Positions 1 to 6,410 of a DNA stretch of 7,711 nucleotides are shown here, piece after piece (the first letter of the stretch is position 1; the number at the start of each line of letters is the position of its first letter). The position numbers were made by a program, and so were the translations under genes. This DNA comes from Hyphomonadaceae bacterium UBA1001 (GTDB lineage: Bacteria; Pseudomonadota; Alphaproteobacteria; Caulobacterales; Aquidulcibacteraceae), in the NCBI GenBank assembly GCA_002291875.1, contig DBAV01000203.1, positions 1 through 7,711 of the forward strand. The letters are read 5' to 3'. The notes under the pieces were generated by a model that ran no database searches, had not been told where the DNA came from, and saw nothing but the letters and a program-made list of their open reading frames with translations.

Positions 1-19
1 CCCTCCCTCACCGGGAGGG
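1..19. repeat. Perfect 7-bp inverted repeat upstream of hipB
   Basis: CCCTCCC at 1-7 and GGGAGGG at 13-19 are exact reverse complements separated by the 5-nt spacer TCACC. As RNA this would form a short GC-rich stem-loop. No T-run follows on the right, and the left side lies outside the window. A classical intrinsic terminator of an upstream + strand gene is therefore not supported, although a factor-assisted one remains possible. As DNA, a 19-bp dyad about 60 bp before the antitoxin start has a size and place that would suit an operator for a dimeric HTH autorepressor. The repeat itself is seen directly; either role is inference. Confidence 0.5.
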
Positions 20-80
20 TGCCCGGTCAATTGCTCACCCGCGCACAATAAAACTTGAATATCGGGGCCTTTTCGCTCAT
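20..80 (+). promoter_or_regulatory. Probable hipBA promoter/leader region
   Basis: The stretch between the inverted repeat and the antitoxin ATG is clearly richer in A and T than the rest of the window, especially 45-62 (acaataaaacttgaatat). That is where a promoter for the operon would be expected. I could not fit a convincing -35/-10 pair. TTGCTC (31-36) has no good partner at 17 bp. TTGAAT (55-60) with CATATG (78-83) would start transcription inside the gene and suits only a later start codon. No strong Shine-Dalgarno sequence precedes position 81. Confidence 0.3.
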
Positions 81-419
81 ATGGGAGCGGTGTTGCTGAG
101 CCCCGTCGAACTTGCGGCCATGATCGGGAGTCGCGTGCGCATGCGCCGCGTCGCCCTCGACCTTACCCAGGCTGACGCCGCGCGCCGGTCCGGCGTTTCC
201 TATGCCACCTGGCGCCGGATGGAGGCCGAAGGGCGTGCCTCGATCGAGGACCTGGCCCGCGCTGCCATCGTCCTGCGCTGCGAGGAGGGCCTGGCAGCCA
301 CCTTCGAGCCGCCGCCCGCGCGCACCCTCGATGCACTCATCGCGCCGGGCCGCCAGCGCGCCCGAACCCGGACCCGAACCCGCACGCACCCCCGACCGCC
401 CCGGCCAGAGCCGGAATGA
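81..419 (+). CDS. hipB: HipB-like antitoxin, XRE-family HTH protein
   Basis: A 112-residue protein with an XRE/Cro-type helix-turn-helix at about residues 18-70 (core LTQADAARRSGVSYATWRRME). Such proteins bind DNA and, in HipBA systems, bind and neutralise the HipA kinase and repress their own operon. The role here rests on the HTH plus the downstream gene: its stop codon overlaps the kinase ATG as ATGA, so the two are translationally coupled. ATG at 81 is the first in-frame start in the visible sequence, although the frame is open upstream to the edge. The start lacks a good ribosome binding site, and in-frame ATGs at 120 and 141 are alternatives. The last ~20 residues are a low-complexity basic and proline-rich tail (RTRTRTRT, then PRPPRPEPE) encoded by a CGNACC hexanucleotide repeat at 363-386. 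The HTH assignment is firm; the antitoxin role is inferred from context. Confidence 0.85.
   Translation: MGAVLLSPVELAAMIGSRVRMRRVALDLTQADAARRSGVSYATWRRMEAEGRASIEDLARAAIVLRCEEGLAATFEPPPARTLDALIAPGRQRARTRTRTRTHPRPPRPEPE
363..386 (+). repeat. Hexanucleotide tandem repeat CGNACC encoding Arg-Thr pairs
   Basis: Three units (CGAACC, CGGACC, CGAACC) plus a degenerate fourth (CGCACG) encode four Arg-Thr pairs at residues 95-102 of the antitoxin. The longer 12-nt units at 361-372 and 373-384 differ at a single base. Gain or loss of a unit would keep the reading frame and only change tail length. Confidence 0.7.
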
Positions 420-1633
420 GCGCCCCCTTGCCGCTCGAGGTTGGCCTTTGTGCATCGCACCCGGCGCTCAGCCTTGCACGCCTCGCGTGGGCGGGGCGAC
501 GGGCCGCGCTGGAATGGTCTGCCAGCGCCCTCGAGCACGGTGTTCCGCCCGACCCCCTGCTCTATCCGCTCGAGCGCGGGGTGATCGAGGCCCGCTCGGG
601 CGTGCTCGAGGGGCTGCACGGCTTTCTGGCCGACAGTCTGCCCGATGCGTGGGGTCGCCGGATGATGCGACGGCGTCTGCGCCGACAGGCGATCGAATAT
701 GACCGGCTCGACGGGGTGGCAAAGCTGGCCCATGTCGGTCATCGCGGACGCGGCGCATTGGTGTATGGCGAGGCCAGAGCAGACGAGGACGCCGACGATG
801 CTGACCTCGACCTCGACCTCGATCGACTGGCGTCGGCCGCGCGCGCCGCGCTGGGCGATGAGGACGCAGAGGCACCGCCGGCGGATTTGCGTCAAGTTGA
901 GCTTTTCGGATCTGCATCCGGCGGCGCGCGACCCAAGCTGCATCTGAAACGCGGGGGCGCCGACTGGCTGGTCAAGTTTCCGGCACCGGAGGATCCGCCG
1001 GACATCGGTCCCATGGAACAGGCCTATGCCGAAATGGCGAGAGCGGCCCAAATCGAGATCAGCGAAACCCGGCTTCTGCCCTCGCGCACCGGGCCTGGCC
1101 ATTTCGCAACACGCCGGTTCGACCGAACGGCCGGGGGCGGGCGCGTGCACATGGTTTCGCTGTGCGGGGCGCTGGAAGCGCCGCCGGGCCAGGCTGTCGT
1201 CGGATATGACGGCTTCCTGCGTGCCATCCGTGCCATCACCCGCAACGAACAGGACGTCGCCGCCGGTTTCCGGCGGATGGTGTTCAACATCCTCGCCTGC
1301 AATCGCGACGACCATTCGCGCCAGCACGCCTTCCTGCAGGAACCGCAGGGCGCGTGGAGATTGTCGCCGGCCTTTGACCTGACCTTTTCGGTCGGTCCGG
1401 GCGGTGAGCATGACATGGATGTCGACGGCGAGGGGCGGCGTCCGACCCGCGCCCATGTCGAGCGACTGGGCGCGCGTCACGGGATCAAGGCTGCGGACGT
1501 CCGGCAGGTGATCGAGGTCACCCGCGCCGCGGTTGCACGGTGGGGCGCGTTCGCCAGCGCGGCCGGCGTGACGCGGTCCAGCATGACGGCGTGTGCGACG
1601 GCACTGGCGCGGGTCGCCACGGATTTCGACTGA
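416..1633 (+). CDS. hipA: HipA-family serine/threonine kinase toxin
   Basis: A 405-residue protein of the HipA kinase family, slightly shorter than E. coli HipA (440). Known members phosphorylate proteins such as glutamyl-tRNA synthetase and slow growth; the target here is unknown. Family landmarks occur in order: an N-terminal HipA subdomain with LADSLPDAWG (71-80) and a Gly-rich GHRGRGAL (108-114), a nucleotide loop SGGARPK (168-174), the ATP-site lysine in WLVKF (K187), RRFDR (233-237), the catalytic segment NRDDH (296-300, D298 as likely base), and the metal-binding Asp in SPAFDLTFS (D321). By-eye comparison gives two departures: A167 where HipA has the autophosphorylated Ser150, and Q303 where HipA has Asn314. 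An acidic loop (about 119-136) contains DLDLDLD. The ATG overlaps the antitoxin stop, with GAG at 408-410 as a weak ribosome binding site. The gene converges on ubiG. Confidence 0.93.
   Translation: MSAPLPLEVGLCASHPALSLARLAWAGRRAALEWSASALEHGVPPDPLLYPLERGVIEARSGVLEGLHGFLADSLPDAWGRRMMRRRLRRQAIEYDRLDGVAKLAHVGHRGRGALVYGEARADEDADDADLDLDLDRLASAARAALGDEDAEAPPADLRQVELFGSASGGARPKLHLKRGGADWLVKFPAPEDPPDIGPMEQAYAEMARAAQIEISETRLLPSRTGPGHFATRRFDRTAGGGRVHMVSLCGALEAPPGQAVVGYDGFLRAIRAITRNEQDVAAGFRRMVFNILACNRDDHSRQHAFLQEPQGAWRLSPAFDLTFSVGPGGEHDMDVDGEGRRPTRAHVERLGARHGIKAADVRQVIEVTRAAVARWGAFASAAGVTRSSMTACATALARVATDFD
803..820 (+). repeat. Hexanucleotide tandem repeat GACCTC x3 in hipA
   Basis: Three exact GACCTC units followed by GAT encode DLDLDLD (residues 130-136) in the acidic linker between the N-terminal subdomain and the nucleotide loop of the kinase. 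Changes in unit number would be in frame. Confidence 0.75.
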
Positions 1634-1646
1634 TCCTGGATCGCGG

Positions 1647-1671
1647 CACGGGCTTCGGTGTGGCAGCCGTG
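1647..1671. terminator. Weak hairpin between convergent hipA and ubiG
   Basis: CACGGGCT (1647-1654) can pair with AGCCGTG (1665-1671), with one bulged G and a 10-nt loop, in the 65 bp between the two convergent stop codons. It sits where a bidirectional terminator would be useful. It has no T-run on either side and the stem is imperfect, so this is a weak candidate only. Confidence 0.22.
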
Positions 1672-1698
1672 GGCGCGTCCTGCCGGCGGCGCGGCGCC

Positions 1699-2487
1699 TC
1701 AGGTGGCGCTACGGGTTGCGGTCAGCATGTAGTTCACGTCGGCGTCGGCGCTGATCGACCAGCGGTCGGCGATCGGGTTGTAGCCGACCCCGATCGGGGG
1801 CGACACCGACAGGCCGCTCTCGCGCAGGGGGCGGGCGGCCTCCTCGGGGGTGACCAGGCGGTCATATTCGTGCGTGCCGGGCGGCAGCCAGCGCAGGATC
1901 CGCTCGGCCGCGACGATGGCCAAGGCAAAGGCCTTGCGCGTGCGGTTGATCGAAGCCACCACCATCAGCCCGCCGGGTGCCAGCAGCCGCGCACAGTCCA
2001 GCAGGAACACATGCGGGTCGGCCACGTGCTCGACCACCTCGAGCGTCAGCACGATGTCGAACGCCTCACCTTGCGCCGCCAGGATGTCCTCGACCGCCCC
2101 GACGCGATAGTCGATCGACAGGCCCGAGGCGCGCGCGTGCGCCATCGCCGTCTTGACGTTGCGCTCGCCCGCATCGATCGCGGTGACGCGCGCGCCCAGA
2201 CGCGCCATCGGTTCGGAGACCAGCCCCCCGCCACAGCCGATGTCAATCAGGCGCAGCCCCTCGAGTGGGCGCCGGGCGGCCGGATCGCGGCCGAAATGGG
2301 CAATCGCGGTGTCCCGGATAAAGCGCAGTCGGGTGGGGTTGAAGCGGTGCAGCGGCCGGAACTTGCCGTGCGGATCCCACCATTCGGCGGCCATCGCCTC
2401 GAACTTGGCCAGTTCGGTCGGCGCGATGGACGGTGCCCGTCCGCCGGGCACGCCGCTGGCTTCGACCGCTCCTTCGTGGGCACTCAT
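1699..2487 (-). CDS. ubiG: UbiG, bifunctional ubiquinone-biosynthesis O-methyltransferase
   Basis: A 262-residue class I SAM-dependent methyltransferase that carries out the two O-methylations of the ubiquinone ring (2-polyprenyl-6-hydroxyphenol and 3-demethylubiquinol steps). It is usually associated with the Ubi assembly at the inner membrane. UbiG hallmarks are clear: FEAMAAEWWDPHGKFRPLH (29-47), the glycine-rich SAM motif IDIGCGGGLV (81-90) with the ribose-binding acidic residue D105, LEVVEHV (149-155), PGGLMVVASINRT (171-183), THEYDRLVTPEE (205-216), and the C-terminal DVNYMLTA (250-257). I chose ATG at 2487 because GGAGG lies 11 nt upstream (2503-2499). An in-frame GTG at 2505 would include that site in the coding region and has only an adjacent AGG of its own. 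Length and motif order are normal for the family. It is divergent from lysC and convergent with hipA. Confidence 0.96.
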   Translation of the reverse strand: MSAHEGAVEASGVPGGRAPSIAPTELAKFEAMAAEWWDPHGKFRPLHRFNPTRLRFIRDTAIAHFGRDPAARRPLEGLRLIDIGCGGGLVSEPMARLGARVTAIDAGERNVKTAMAHARASGLSIDYRVGAVEDILAAQGEAFDIVLTLEVVEHVADPHVFLLDCARLLAPGGLMVVASINRTRKAFALAIVAAERILRWLPPGTHEYDRLVTPEEAARPLRESGLSVSPPIGVGYNPIADRWSISADADVNYMLTATRSAT

Positions 2488-2541
2488 GGATCGGCTTGCC
2501 TCCACCCTGGGCCGGCGTGCACCTGATGGGCGGCGCCGGGT

Positions 2542-2570
2542 TTGCCACGCGACCGATGCCGGCCTAGACG
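2542..2570 (+). promoter_or_regulatory. Candidate sigma-70 promoter for lysC-ptsP
   Basis: TTGCCA (2542-2547) matches five of six bases of the -35 consensus. TAGACG (2565-2570) is a three-of-six match to the -10 element, at the ideal 17-bp spacing. Transcription would begin near 2577 and leave a leader of about 90 nt before the lysC ATG. On the opposite strand I see only an isolated TTGACG (2617-2612) without a good -10, so the ubiG promoter is not resolved. Prediction by eye only. Confidence 0.35.
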
Positions 2571-2602
2571 GGCCGCCACGGGTGCGGGGAGATCGGTCTT
2601 CG

Positions 2603-2638
2603 GCGCGCCCGCGTCAACCGCCCGCGCCGTGGGCGCGC
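2603..2638 (+). repeat. GC-rich inverted repeat in the lysC leader
   Basis: GCGCGCCC (2603-2610) and GGGCGCGC (2631-2638) form a perfect 8-bp stem around a 20-nt loop. A smaller stem, CGCCC (2619-2623) with GGGCG (2631-2635), uses the same right arm, so the two structures exclude each other. The repeat ends about 12 nt before the AGGA ribosome-binding candidate. In DNA this rich in GC such pairings are common by chance, and no function is established. Confidence 0.35.
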
Positions 2639-2664
2639 GCGAACGACGCAGGATGGCAGGCGGC

Positions 2665-3930
2665 ATGGAACGGCTGGTGATGAAGTTCGGCGGCACGTCG
2701 ATGGGGGCGGTGGACCGCATCCAGCGTGTCGCGCGCATCGTCGCCGCCGAACGCCGGCCCGGACGCGCCATCGCGGTGGTGGTGTCGGCCATGTCGGGCG
2801 AGACCGACCGCCTGGTGGGCCTGGCGCGCGGGGCGGCGGGCGATCTGGCCGAGCGCGGCGAGCGTGCAGGCCCCCAGGGCTTCTGGGACGAGTATGACGT
2901 GGTGGTGGCGGCGGGCGAACAGGTGTCCACCGGGCTTCTGGCGCTGGCGCTGCGGGCGCAGGGCATTCCGGCGCGCTCGTGGCAGGGCTGGCAGGTGCCC
3001 GTCCGCACCGACGAGGCGCACGGGGTGGCGCGCATCGACGACATTCCCGCCGAGGCGCTGGCGACGGCGATCGACGGGGGCGAGGTGGCGGTGATCCCGG
3101 GCTTTCAGGGGGTGGACGCGGACGGCCGGGTATCCACCCTGGGCCGGGGCGGGTCGGACACCTCGGCGGTGGCGGTCGCGGCGGCACTGAAGGCGGTGCG
3201 GTGCGACATCTACACCGATGTGGACGGCATCTACACCACCGATCCGCGCATCGTTCAGCGCGCGCGGCGGATGGAGCGGATTTCTTACGAGGAAATGCTC
3301 GAGATGGCGTCGCTGGGGGCCAAGGTGCTCCAGACCCGCTCGGTGGAACTGGCGATGGCGCAGCGGGTGCCGACCCGCGTGCTGTCGTCCTTTGTCGAGC
3401 CGGGTGAACCCAATCCCGGCACCATGGTCTGTGACGAGGACGAAATCGTGGAAAAGCAGATCGTCTCGGGCATCGCCTATTCGCGCGACGAGGCCAAGAT
3501 TTCGCTGGTCGGGGTGGCCGACACGCCGGGTGTGGCGGCCGAGATCTTCGGGCGCCTGGCCGAAGCCGGTGTCAATGTGGACATGATCGTCCAGAGCCAT
3601 GCCCGCACGCCCGGCGCCCAGAACATCGTGTTCACCTGCTCGGACCGCGACGCGGTGCGCGCGGTCGAGACGCTGGAGGGCGCGCGCGACCGCATCGGCT
3701 TCGAGACCGCCCAGGTGCGCCGCGATGTCGCCAAGGTGTCGGCCATCGGCGTGGGCATGCGCAGTCATGTCGGCGTCGCCCGCACCATGTTCCAGGCGCT
3801 GGCCAGCAAGAGCATCAACATCGAGGCGATCTCGACGTCCGAAATCAAGATCAGCGTGCTGATCGACGCGTCCTATACCGAACTGGCCGTGCGCGCCCTG
3901 CATTCGGCCTTCGGGCTGGACGCCGTCTGA
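2665..3930 (+). CDS. lysC: LysC, aspartate kinase with two C-terminal ACT domains
   Basis: A 421-residue aspartokinase that phosphorylates L-aspartate to aspartyl-4-phosphate, the committed step toward lysine, diaminopimelate, threonine and methionine. The amino-acid kinase domain carries KFGGTS (7-12), GEQVSTG (84-90), TLGRGGSDTSA (158-168) and DVDGIYTTDP (185-194). Two ACT modules follow (ISLVGVADTPGVAAEIF from about 279; VSAIGVGMRSHVGVARTMF from about 358, with INIEAISTSEIKISVL). In this monofunctional class these bind lysine and/or threonine for feedback inhibition. ATG 2665 gives the usual family start (MERLVMKFGG); AGG at 2658-2660 and AGGA at 2650-2653 are its ribosome-site candidates. 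ATG 2653, four residues longer, is possible. The frame stays open further upstream, but that extension is Arg/Pro/Ala-rich and unlike the family. ptsP follows after 20 bp, so an operon is likely. Confidence 0.97.
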   Translation: MERLVMKFGGTSMGAVDRIQRVARIVAAERRPGRAIAVVVSAMSGETDRLVGLARGAAGDLAERGERAGPQGFWDEYDVVVAAGEQVSTGLLALALRAQGIPARSWQGWQVPVRTDEAHGVARIDDIPAEALATAIDGGEVAVIPGFQGVDADGRVSTLGRGGSDTSAVAVAAALKAVRCDIYTDVDGIYTTDPRIVQRARRMERISYEEMLEMASLGAKVLQTRSVELAMAQRVPTRVLSSFVEPGEPNPGTMVCDEDEIVEKQIVSGIAYSRDEAKISLVGVADTPGVAAEIFGRLAEAGVNVDMIVQSHARTPGAQNIVFTCSDRDAVRAVETLEGARDRIGFETAQVRRDVAKVSAIGVGMRSHVGVARTMFQALASKSINIEAISTSEIKISVLIDASYTELAVRALHSAFGLDAV

Positions 3931-3950
3931 GCCAGCGCCGGAGTCCGCCC

Positions 3951-6245
3951 GTGCCCGAACGCCCGCCAGTCCCCGGAGGCAATGCGCGTCAGCTGATGCG
4001 CAAGCTGACCGAGCTGTGGTCCAAGGGGGGCACGGCCGAGGAACGCCTGGACCGCCTGGTGGTGATGATCGCGCACACCATGGTGGCCGATGTCTGCTCG
4101 ATCTATCTGCGGCGCGGCGAGGTGCTCGAGCTGTTCGCCACCGAGGGCCTCAAGCGCGATGCCGTCCATCGCACCCAATTGCGCCTGGGCGAGGGGCTGG
4201 TCGGCCTGATTGCCACCACCGCGCGGCCGCTGAACCTGGCGGACGCGCCCAGCCACCCGAACTTCTCCTATCGGCCCGAGACCGGCGAGGATCCGTTCTC
4301 GACCTTCCTGGGGGTGCCGATCACCCTGGATGGCCGGGTGGTGGGCGTGCTGGTCGTCCAGAACCGGCGCGGCACCGGCTATGCCGACGAGGATGTCGAG
4401 GGGCTGCTGGTCATCTCGACCCTGCTGGCCGAGCTGGTCAAGAGCGGGGACCTGGGCACCACCCAGGCCCTGGCCGGCGTCGAGGTCCGCCCCACCGCCC
4501 CGATGCGCCTGCCCGGGCGCGTGTTCGCCGACGGGCTGGCCATCGGCCAGGTGGTGCTGCACGACCCCCAGGTCTCGCCCACCCGCCTGTTCTCGGAGGA
4601 TGTCGAGCAGGAGGAAGCCCGCCTCGAAGAAGCGCTGGGCCGGCTCGAGGCCAGCGTGCAGGCCATGCTGGAGGGCGAGCATCTGCCCGGCGACGGCGTG
4701 CCGCGCGACGTGTTGGAAACCTATCAGCTGATGGCGGCCGACCGCTCGTGGCGGGCGCGCCTGCGCGATGCGGTGCGCCGCGGGCTGACCGCCGAGGCCG
4801 CGGTGAACACCGCGCGTTCGGAACACCGCGCGCGCCTTGCGAACGCGTCCGACCCCTATCTGCGCGAGCGGCTGCGCGACCTCGAGGATCTGGACAACCG
4901 CATGTTGCGCCTGCTGGCCGGGCGCGACGCGGCACCCCAGGGCCTGCCCGACGACGCAGTGCTGGTGGCGCGCGATCTGGGCCCGGCGGAATTGCTGGAA
5001 TACGGGGCAGGGCGCCTGCGCGCGATCGCGCTGGAAGAGGGCGGTCCGTCCTCGCACGCCGTGATCGTGGCCCGCGCGCTGGGCATACCGGTGGTCGGAC
5101 TGTGCCGCGGCCTGATCGCCCAGGTCGAGACCGGCCACCGCATAGTCGTGGACGGCGAAAAGGGCGAGGTGCACCTGCGCCCCGACATCGAGGTGGTCGA
5201 GTCGGTGGTGGCGCGCATTGCGCTGGGGGCCCAGCGCTCGGAAGAGGATCGCGCTCTGGCCCTGGTGCCGGCCGTCACGCGCGATGGCCTGGCCGTCACC
5301 CTGGCGATGAATGCCGGCCTGTCGTTCGACCTCGACCGGCTGGATCTGGTGGGGGCGCAGGGTGTCGGGCTGTTCCGCACCGAGTTCCAGTTCCTGATCG
5401 CCGACCAGATGCCGCGTCTGGCTGAACAGACCGCGCTCTATCGCGAGGTGCTGGACAAGGCCGGCGACCGGCCCGTGACCTTCCGCACGCTGGACCTCGG
5501 GGGCGACAAGGTCACCCCCTATCTGCACCGCGACCGCGAAGAAAACCCGGCCCTGGGCTGGCGCGCCATCCGCATCGGCCTGGATCGGCCCGGCCTGCTG
5601 CGCTATCAGCTGCGGGCCCTGGTCGAGGCGGCGGCGGGCCGGCGGCTGTGCGTGATGTTCCCGCTGGTCGCCATGCCGGACGAGTTCACCGCGGCCAAGG
5701 CGCTGCTGGAACGCGAACTCGAGCGCGCGCACCAGCGCGGCCGGGCGCCTGCGATCGTCGAGGTCGGGGTGATGCTCGAGGCGCCCTCGCTGGCGTTCGC
5801 GCTCGAGGCGCTCAGCGGCCACGCCCAGTTCGTCTGCATCGGCACCAATGACCTGATGCAGTATTTCTTTGCCGCCGACCGCGCCAATCCGCGCACCGCC
5901 GACCGCTATGACATCCTGGCCCCCGCAGCCTTGCGCTTTCTGGCCGAGATCGAGGCGCGCGCGCGGGCGGCGGGGCTGGACATCACGGTGTGTGGCGAGG
6001 CGGCCGGCCGGCCGATCGAGGCGCTGGCCCTGGTGGCGCTGGGCTATCGGCGCCTGTCGATGCCGATGTCGGGGTTTGGCCCGGTCAAGCGCATGCTGCT
6101 GTCGGTCCACCTGGCCGAGGCGCGGGCCGAAGTGCTGCGCCTGATGCTGACCCCGGTGTCCACCATCAGGCCGGAACTGAAAAAGTGGCTGGAAAGGGCC
6201 GCTTCTTCGCCGCGATCCGTGGACAGCGGAATCAGACCGGGTTAA
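3951..6245 (+). CDS. ptsP: PtsP, enzyme I of the nitrogen PTS (GAF-EI fusion)
   Basis: A 764-residue phosphoenolpyruvate-protein phosphotransferase. It takes phosphate from PEP on a histidine and passes it to NPr and then EIIA-Ntr, a regulatory relay that senses nitrogen and links to potassium, stress and carbon storage control. Domain order: N-terminal GAF sensor (about 25-165), EI N-terminal domain that binds the HPr-like partner (about 190-320), phosphohistidine domain with GGPSSHAVIVARALGIPVVG (H369), then the PEP-binding TIM barrel with GLFRTEF (R476), FRTLDLGGDK (511-520), GTNDLMQYFFAADR (631-644) and the catalytic Cys in CGEAAG (C681). All key residues are present and the length is normal. 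The GTG start has GGAG (3940-3943) at 7 nt. An in-frame ATG at 3996 has its only purine-rich site (GGAGG, 3975-3979) 16 nt away. The NPr and EIIA-Ntr genes are not in this window. Placement right after lysC indicates shared transcription. Confidence 0.97.
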   Translation: MPERPPVPGGNARQLMRKLTELWSKGGTAEERLDRLVVMIAHTMVADVCSIYLRRGEVLELFATEGLKRDAVHRTQLRLGEGLVGLIATTARPLNLADAPSHPNFSYRPETGEDPFSTFLGVPITLDGRVVGVLVVQNRRGTGYADEDVEGLLVISTLLAELVKSGDLGTTQALAGVEVRPTAPMRLPGRVFADGLAIGQVVLHDPQVSPTRLFSEDVEQEEARLEEALGRLEASVQAMLEGEHLPGDGVPRDVLETYQLMAADRSWRARLRDAVRRGLTAEAAVNTARSEHRARLANASDPYLRERLRDLEDLDNRMLRLLAGRDAAPQGLPDDAVLVARDLGPAELLEYGAGRLRAIALEEGGPSSHAVIVARALGIPVVGLCRGLIAQVETGHRIVVDGEKGEVHLRPDIEVVESVVARIALGAQRSEEDRALALVPAVTRDGLAVTLAMNAGLSFDLDRLDLVGAQGVGLFRTEFQFLIADQMPRLAEQTALYREVLDKAGDRPVTFRTLDLGGDKVTPYLHRDREENPALGWRAIRIGLDRPGLLRYQLRALVEAAAGRRLCVMFPLVAMPDEFTAAKALLERELERAHQRGRAPAIVEVGVMLEAPSLAFALEALSGHAQFVCIGTNDLMQYFFAADRANPRTADRYDILAPAALRFLAEIEARARAAGLDITVCGEAAGRPIEALALVALGYRRLSMPMSGFGPVKRMLLSVHLAEARAEVLRLMLTPVSTIRPELKKWLERAASSPRSVDSGIRPG

Positions 6246-6410
6246 GCTTAGTCAAGGTTGCGGCACGAAATGTGCACACGATGGGCCCTGGGTGCGTTTG
6301 CGCGCCCGGCCTGCCGGAAAGCACGGGTGTGACCGGGGGTTGATCCATCCTGGAAGGCCGGCGGCAGGGATTGTCCTTGCTGGCCAGGTTTTGGTGTGAA
6401 TCCAGGACAC
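6246..6410. other. 165-bp gap between ptsP and rodZ
   Basis: No gene is visible here. There are two 8-bp perfect palindromes: TAAGCTTA (6243-6250), which includes the ptsP stop, and TGTGCACA (6271-6278). A short CCGG-CCTG-CCGG hairpin (6306-6317) followed by AAA is too small for a terminator. I found no convincing -35/-10 pair for rodZ and no T-run terminator for ptsP, so whether rodZ belongs to the lysC-ptsP transcript is open. Confidence 0.5.

Noticed and set aside
200..1480. A 426-codon minus-strand open frame over hipBA
   Set aside because: It overlaps two recognised genes, has no recognisable motifs, and shows the composition of a shadow frame.
1540..2526. A 328-codon + strand open frame over ubiG
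   Set aside because: It is antisense to a well-supported UbiG, overlaps the end of hipA, and is rich in Gly, Arg and Gln with no domain signature.
2542..2664. In-frame upstream extension of LysC to position 2542
   Set aside because: The extra residues are Arg/Pro/Ala-rich and unlike the family N-terminus. The likely promoter lies inside this stretch, and starts at 2665 or 2653 fit the family.
2501..3147. 15-bp exact repeat TCCACCCTGGGCCGG at 2501-2515 and 3133-3147
   Set aside because: At this base composition a single 15-bp match within 7.7 kb is not surprising. One copy is ordinary LysC coding sequence, and there is no target-site or mobile-element structure.
3424..3930. Possible internal start for a separate aspartokinase beta subunit (ATG 3424)
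   Set aside because: Some aspartokinases (Bacillus, Corynebacterium) use an internal start, but there is no Shine-Dalgarno sequence before this ATG, so it cannot be supported.
3873..6110. A 745-codon open frame on the minus strand, antisense to ptsP
   Set aside because: Long antisense open frames are expected opposite GC-rich genes with G/C third positions. The product is a His/Gln/Arg/Gly-rich string with no domain, while ptsP in the other strand has every family motif.
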